From contig NZ_CP114542.1 of NCBI RefSeq assembly GCF_027271155.1, positions 248,001 to 312,000 on the forward strand: a stretch of DNA of 64,000 nt, written 5' to 3'. Every line of letters begins with the position of its first letter. The stretch's first letter is position 1. The translations under genes and the position numbers were made by a program. Under the pieces are notes generated by a model. It worked only from the letters and a program-made list of their open reading frames with translations. It was not told the origin of the DNA and ran no database searches. Of this stretch, positions 62,847 to 64,000 are shown piece by piece. This DNA is from Brevundimonas subvibrioides (GTDB lineage Bacteria; Pseudomonadota; Alphaproteobacteria; Caulobacterales; Caulobacteraceae).

Positions 62847-64000
62847 ATGGCGCGTGATTATTACGAGGTGCTGGGGGTCGATCGGGGGATCGACGCCGCC
62901 GGCCTGAAATCGGCCTATCGCAAGCTGGCGATGGAGCACCATCCCGATCGCAATGGCGGCTCGGATGACTCGATGGCCCGGTTCAAGGAAATCTCCGAGG
63001 CCTATACGGTGCTGTCGGACGACCAGAAGCGCGCCGCCTATGACCGGTTCGGCCATGCGGGCGTCAACGGTGGTGGAGGCGGGGGTCAGCAGGGCTTCCA
63101 CGACGTCAACGATATCTTCTCCCAGGTCTTCGGCGACGCCTTTGGCGATGTGTTCGGCGGGCGGCGTCCGTCGAATGGTCCCCGGCGGGGCTCGGATCTG
63201 CGCTACGACCTCGAGATCACCCTGGAGCAGGCCTATCAGGGGGCCGATGTGGAGATCGCGGTGCCGACGACGGCCGCTTGCGAAACCTGCGAGGGCTCCG
63301 GAGCCAGGCCGGGCACCAAGCCCAGGACCTGCTCCACCTGTGGCGGGGCGGGCCGCGTGCGTCAGGCGAACGGATTCTTCCAGGTCGAGCGGACCTGTCC
63401 CGGTTGCGGCGGCTCGGGCCAGAACGTGGACCCCTGCACGACCTGCCAGGGTCATGGCCAGGTCCGGAAGACCCGAAAACTGGCGCTGAAGGTGCCGGCC
63501 GGGGTCGACGACGGCTCGCGCATCCGCCTGTCGGGTGAAGGCGACGCAGGGACGCGCGGCGGACCGCGCGGCGATCTGTACGTCTTTCTCTCTGTGACGC
63601 CGCACGACCTGTTCGAGCGGGATAATCTGGATCTGCTGGTGACCGTTCCGGTGCCAATGACGGTTGCGGCCCTGGGCGGCGAGATCGAGGCCCCCTGTCT
63701 GATGTCGGAAGCCTGCGACGGCCAGTGCAAGGCTCCGGTCACCGTGCCGGCCGGTGCCCAGACGGGCAAGACGATCCGCATCCGCGGCAAGGGCATGCCC
63801 CACCTGAACGGTCGCCAGCGCGGCGACCTGGTGGTCGAGCTGTTCGTCGAGACCCCGACCGACCTGACGCCGCGCCAGAAGGAGTTGATGCAGGAACTGG
63901 CGGCCTCCTTCGGGGACAGCCAGAACCCGAGGAACTCCTCCTTCGCGGGCAAGGCCAAACGCTTCTGGGCCGATATCCTCGGGGCCGAGGACGCCCGGAC
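62847..64000 (+). CDS. dnaJ: Chaperone protein DnaJ (Hsp40), cut by the window edge
   Basis: At least 384 codons from ATG 62847, with no stop before the edge. Family length is about 375-390, so only a few residues are missing. The J domain has the HPD tripeptide (MEHHPDRNGG), followed by a Gly/Phe linker (GGGGGGQQGFHDVNDIF). Four CxxCxGxG-type repeats form the zinc region (CETCEGSG, CSTCGGAG, CPGCGGSG, CTTCQGHG). A C-terminal substrate domain follows. It is the DnaK co-chaperone. Confidence 0.96.
   Translation, partial: MARDYYEVLGVDRGIDAAGLKSAYRKLAMEHHPDRNGGSDDSMARFKEISEAYTVLSDDQKRAAYDRFGHAGVNGGGGGGQQGFHDVNDIFSQVFGDAFGDVFGGRRPSNGPRRGSDLRYDLEITLEQAYQGADVEIAVPTTAACETCEGSGARPGTKPRTCSTCGGAGRVRQANGFFQVERTCPGCGGSGQNVDPCTTCQGHGQVRKTRKLALKVPAGVDDGSRIRLSGEGDAGTRGGPRGDLYVFLSVTPHDLFERDNLDLLVTVPVPMTVAALGGEIEAPCLMSEACDGQCKAPVTVPAGAQTGKTIRIRGKGMPHLNGRQRGDLVVELFVETPTDLTPRQKELMQELAASFGDSQNPRNSSFAGKAKRFWADILGAEDAR

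Overview
The window looks like an alphaproteobacterial chromosome of the order Caulobacterales, most likely Brevundimonas or a close relative. The GC content is high. Several families are typical of that group: a CC0125/CC1285-type lipoprotein, an NtrZ-like periplasmic protein, a CenR-like response regulator, DUF6489, DUF3576 and the very large NAD-dependent glutamate dehydrogenase. Gene order around 38-51 kb is the classical Caulobacter/Rickettsia origin neighbourhood. I assigned the organism by reading sequence and gene order, not by a database search.

The centre is the probable chromosomal replication origin. A 493-bp gap at 39129-39621 lies between ppsR (the RP001 homologue) and hemE, followed by hemH, hemJ (the RP883 homologue) and rho. 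The gap holds a perfect CtrA site (TTAA-N7-TTAA), a second near-perfect CtrA site, weak DnaA-like boxes and three GANTC (CcrM) sites. Transcription diverges from it: to the left 28 of 38 non-IS genes are on the minus strand, and to the right 17 of 24 are on the plus strand. About 5-10 kb to the right is the segregation locus mnmE-mnmG-rsmG-parA-parB, with two perfect 16-bp parS palindromes (44463-44478 and 46505-46520) and degenerate copies inside parA and secB.

Layout. 0-9 kb: lipoprotein, LysE-type exporter, serine protease and DUF350 protein (a minus-strand run), then mutT, an orphan Flp pilin of 57 aa, a ScsB/DsbD-type disulfide reductase, pgi, a repeat-containing exported protein and a DUF2141 protein with a striking palindromic operator. 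9-11.3 kb: groES-groEL with a CIRCE-like element and a strong terminator. 11.5-12.55 kb: an IS630-family element whose transposase is split at an A8 run. 12.6-24.4 kb: glutaminyl cyclase, TerC, rplT-rpmI, an MFS transporter, two paralogous S9 peptidases, infC (separated from rpmI-rplT), a GT9 glycosyltransferase, a hydrolase, a NifU protein and a universal stress protein. 24.4-35.4 kb: NAD-glutamate dehydrogenase, an AI-2E-type permease, a HerA-like ATPase, a BLUF photoreceptor, MltA, a Tim44-like protein and secB. 35.5-39.1 kb: the tightly packed dnaQ-coaE-aroE-maf-ppsR run leading up to the origin. 39.6-51 kb: haem genes, rho, a quinone oxidoreductase and the parAB cluster. 51-64 kb: holA-lptE-leuS, DUF3576, ntrZ, a thiamine-phosphate-synthase-like gene, the YggS-like protein, cenR, a UbiH-type monooxygenase, a secreted protein and dnaK-dnaJ (dnaJ runs off the right edge).

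Most of the window is core housekeeping DNA. I found no CRISPR array, prophage, defence island or tRNA gene. The observations most worth following up are the origin and parS architecture, the 13-bp-arm operator upstream of the DUF2141 gene, the long palindromic intergenic element between leuS and the DUF3576 gene, the twin hairpins in the ntrZ leader, and two mutually exclusive hairpins between the DUF350 gene and mutT.
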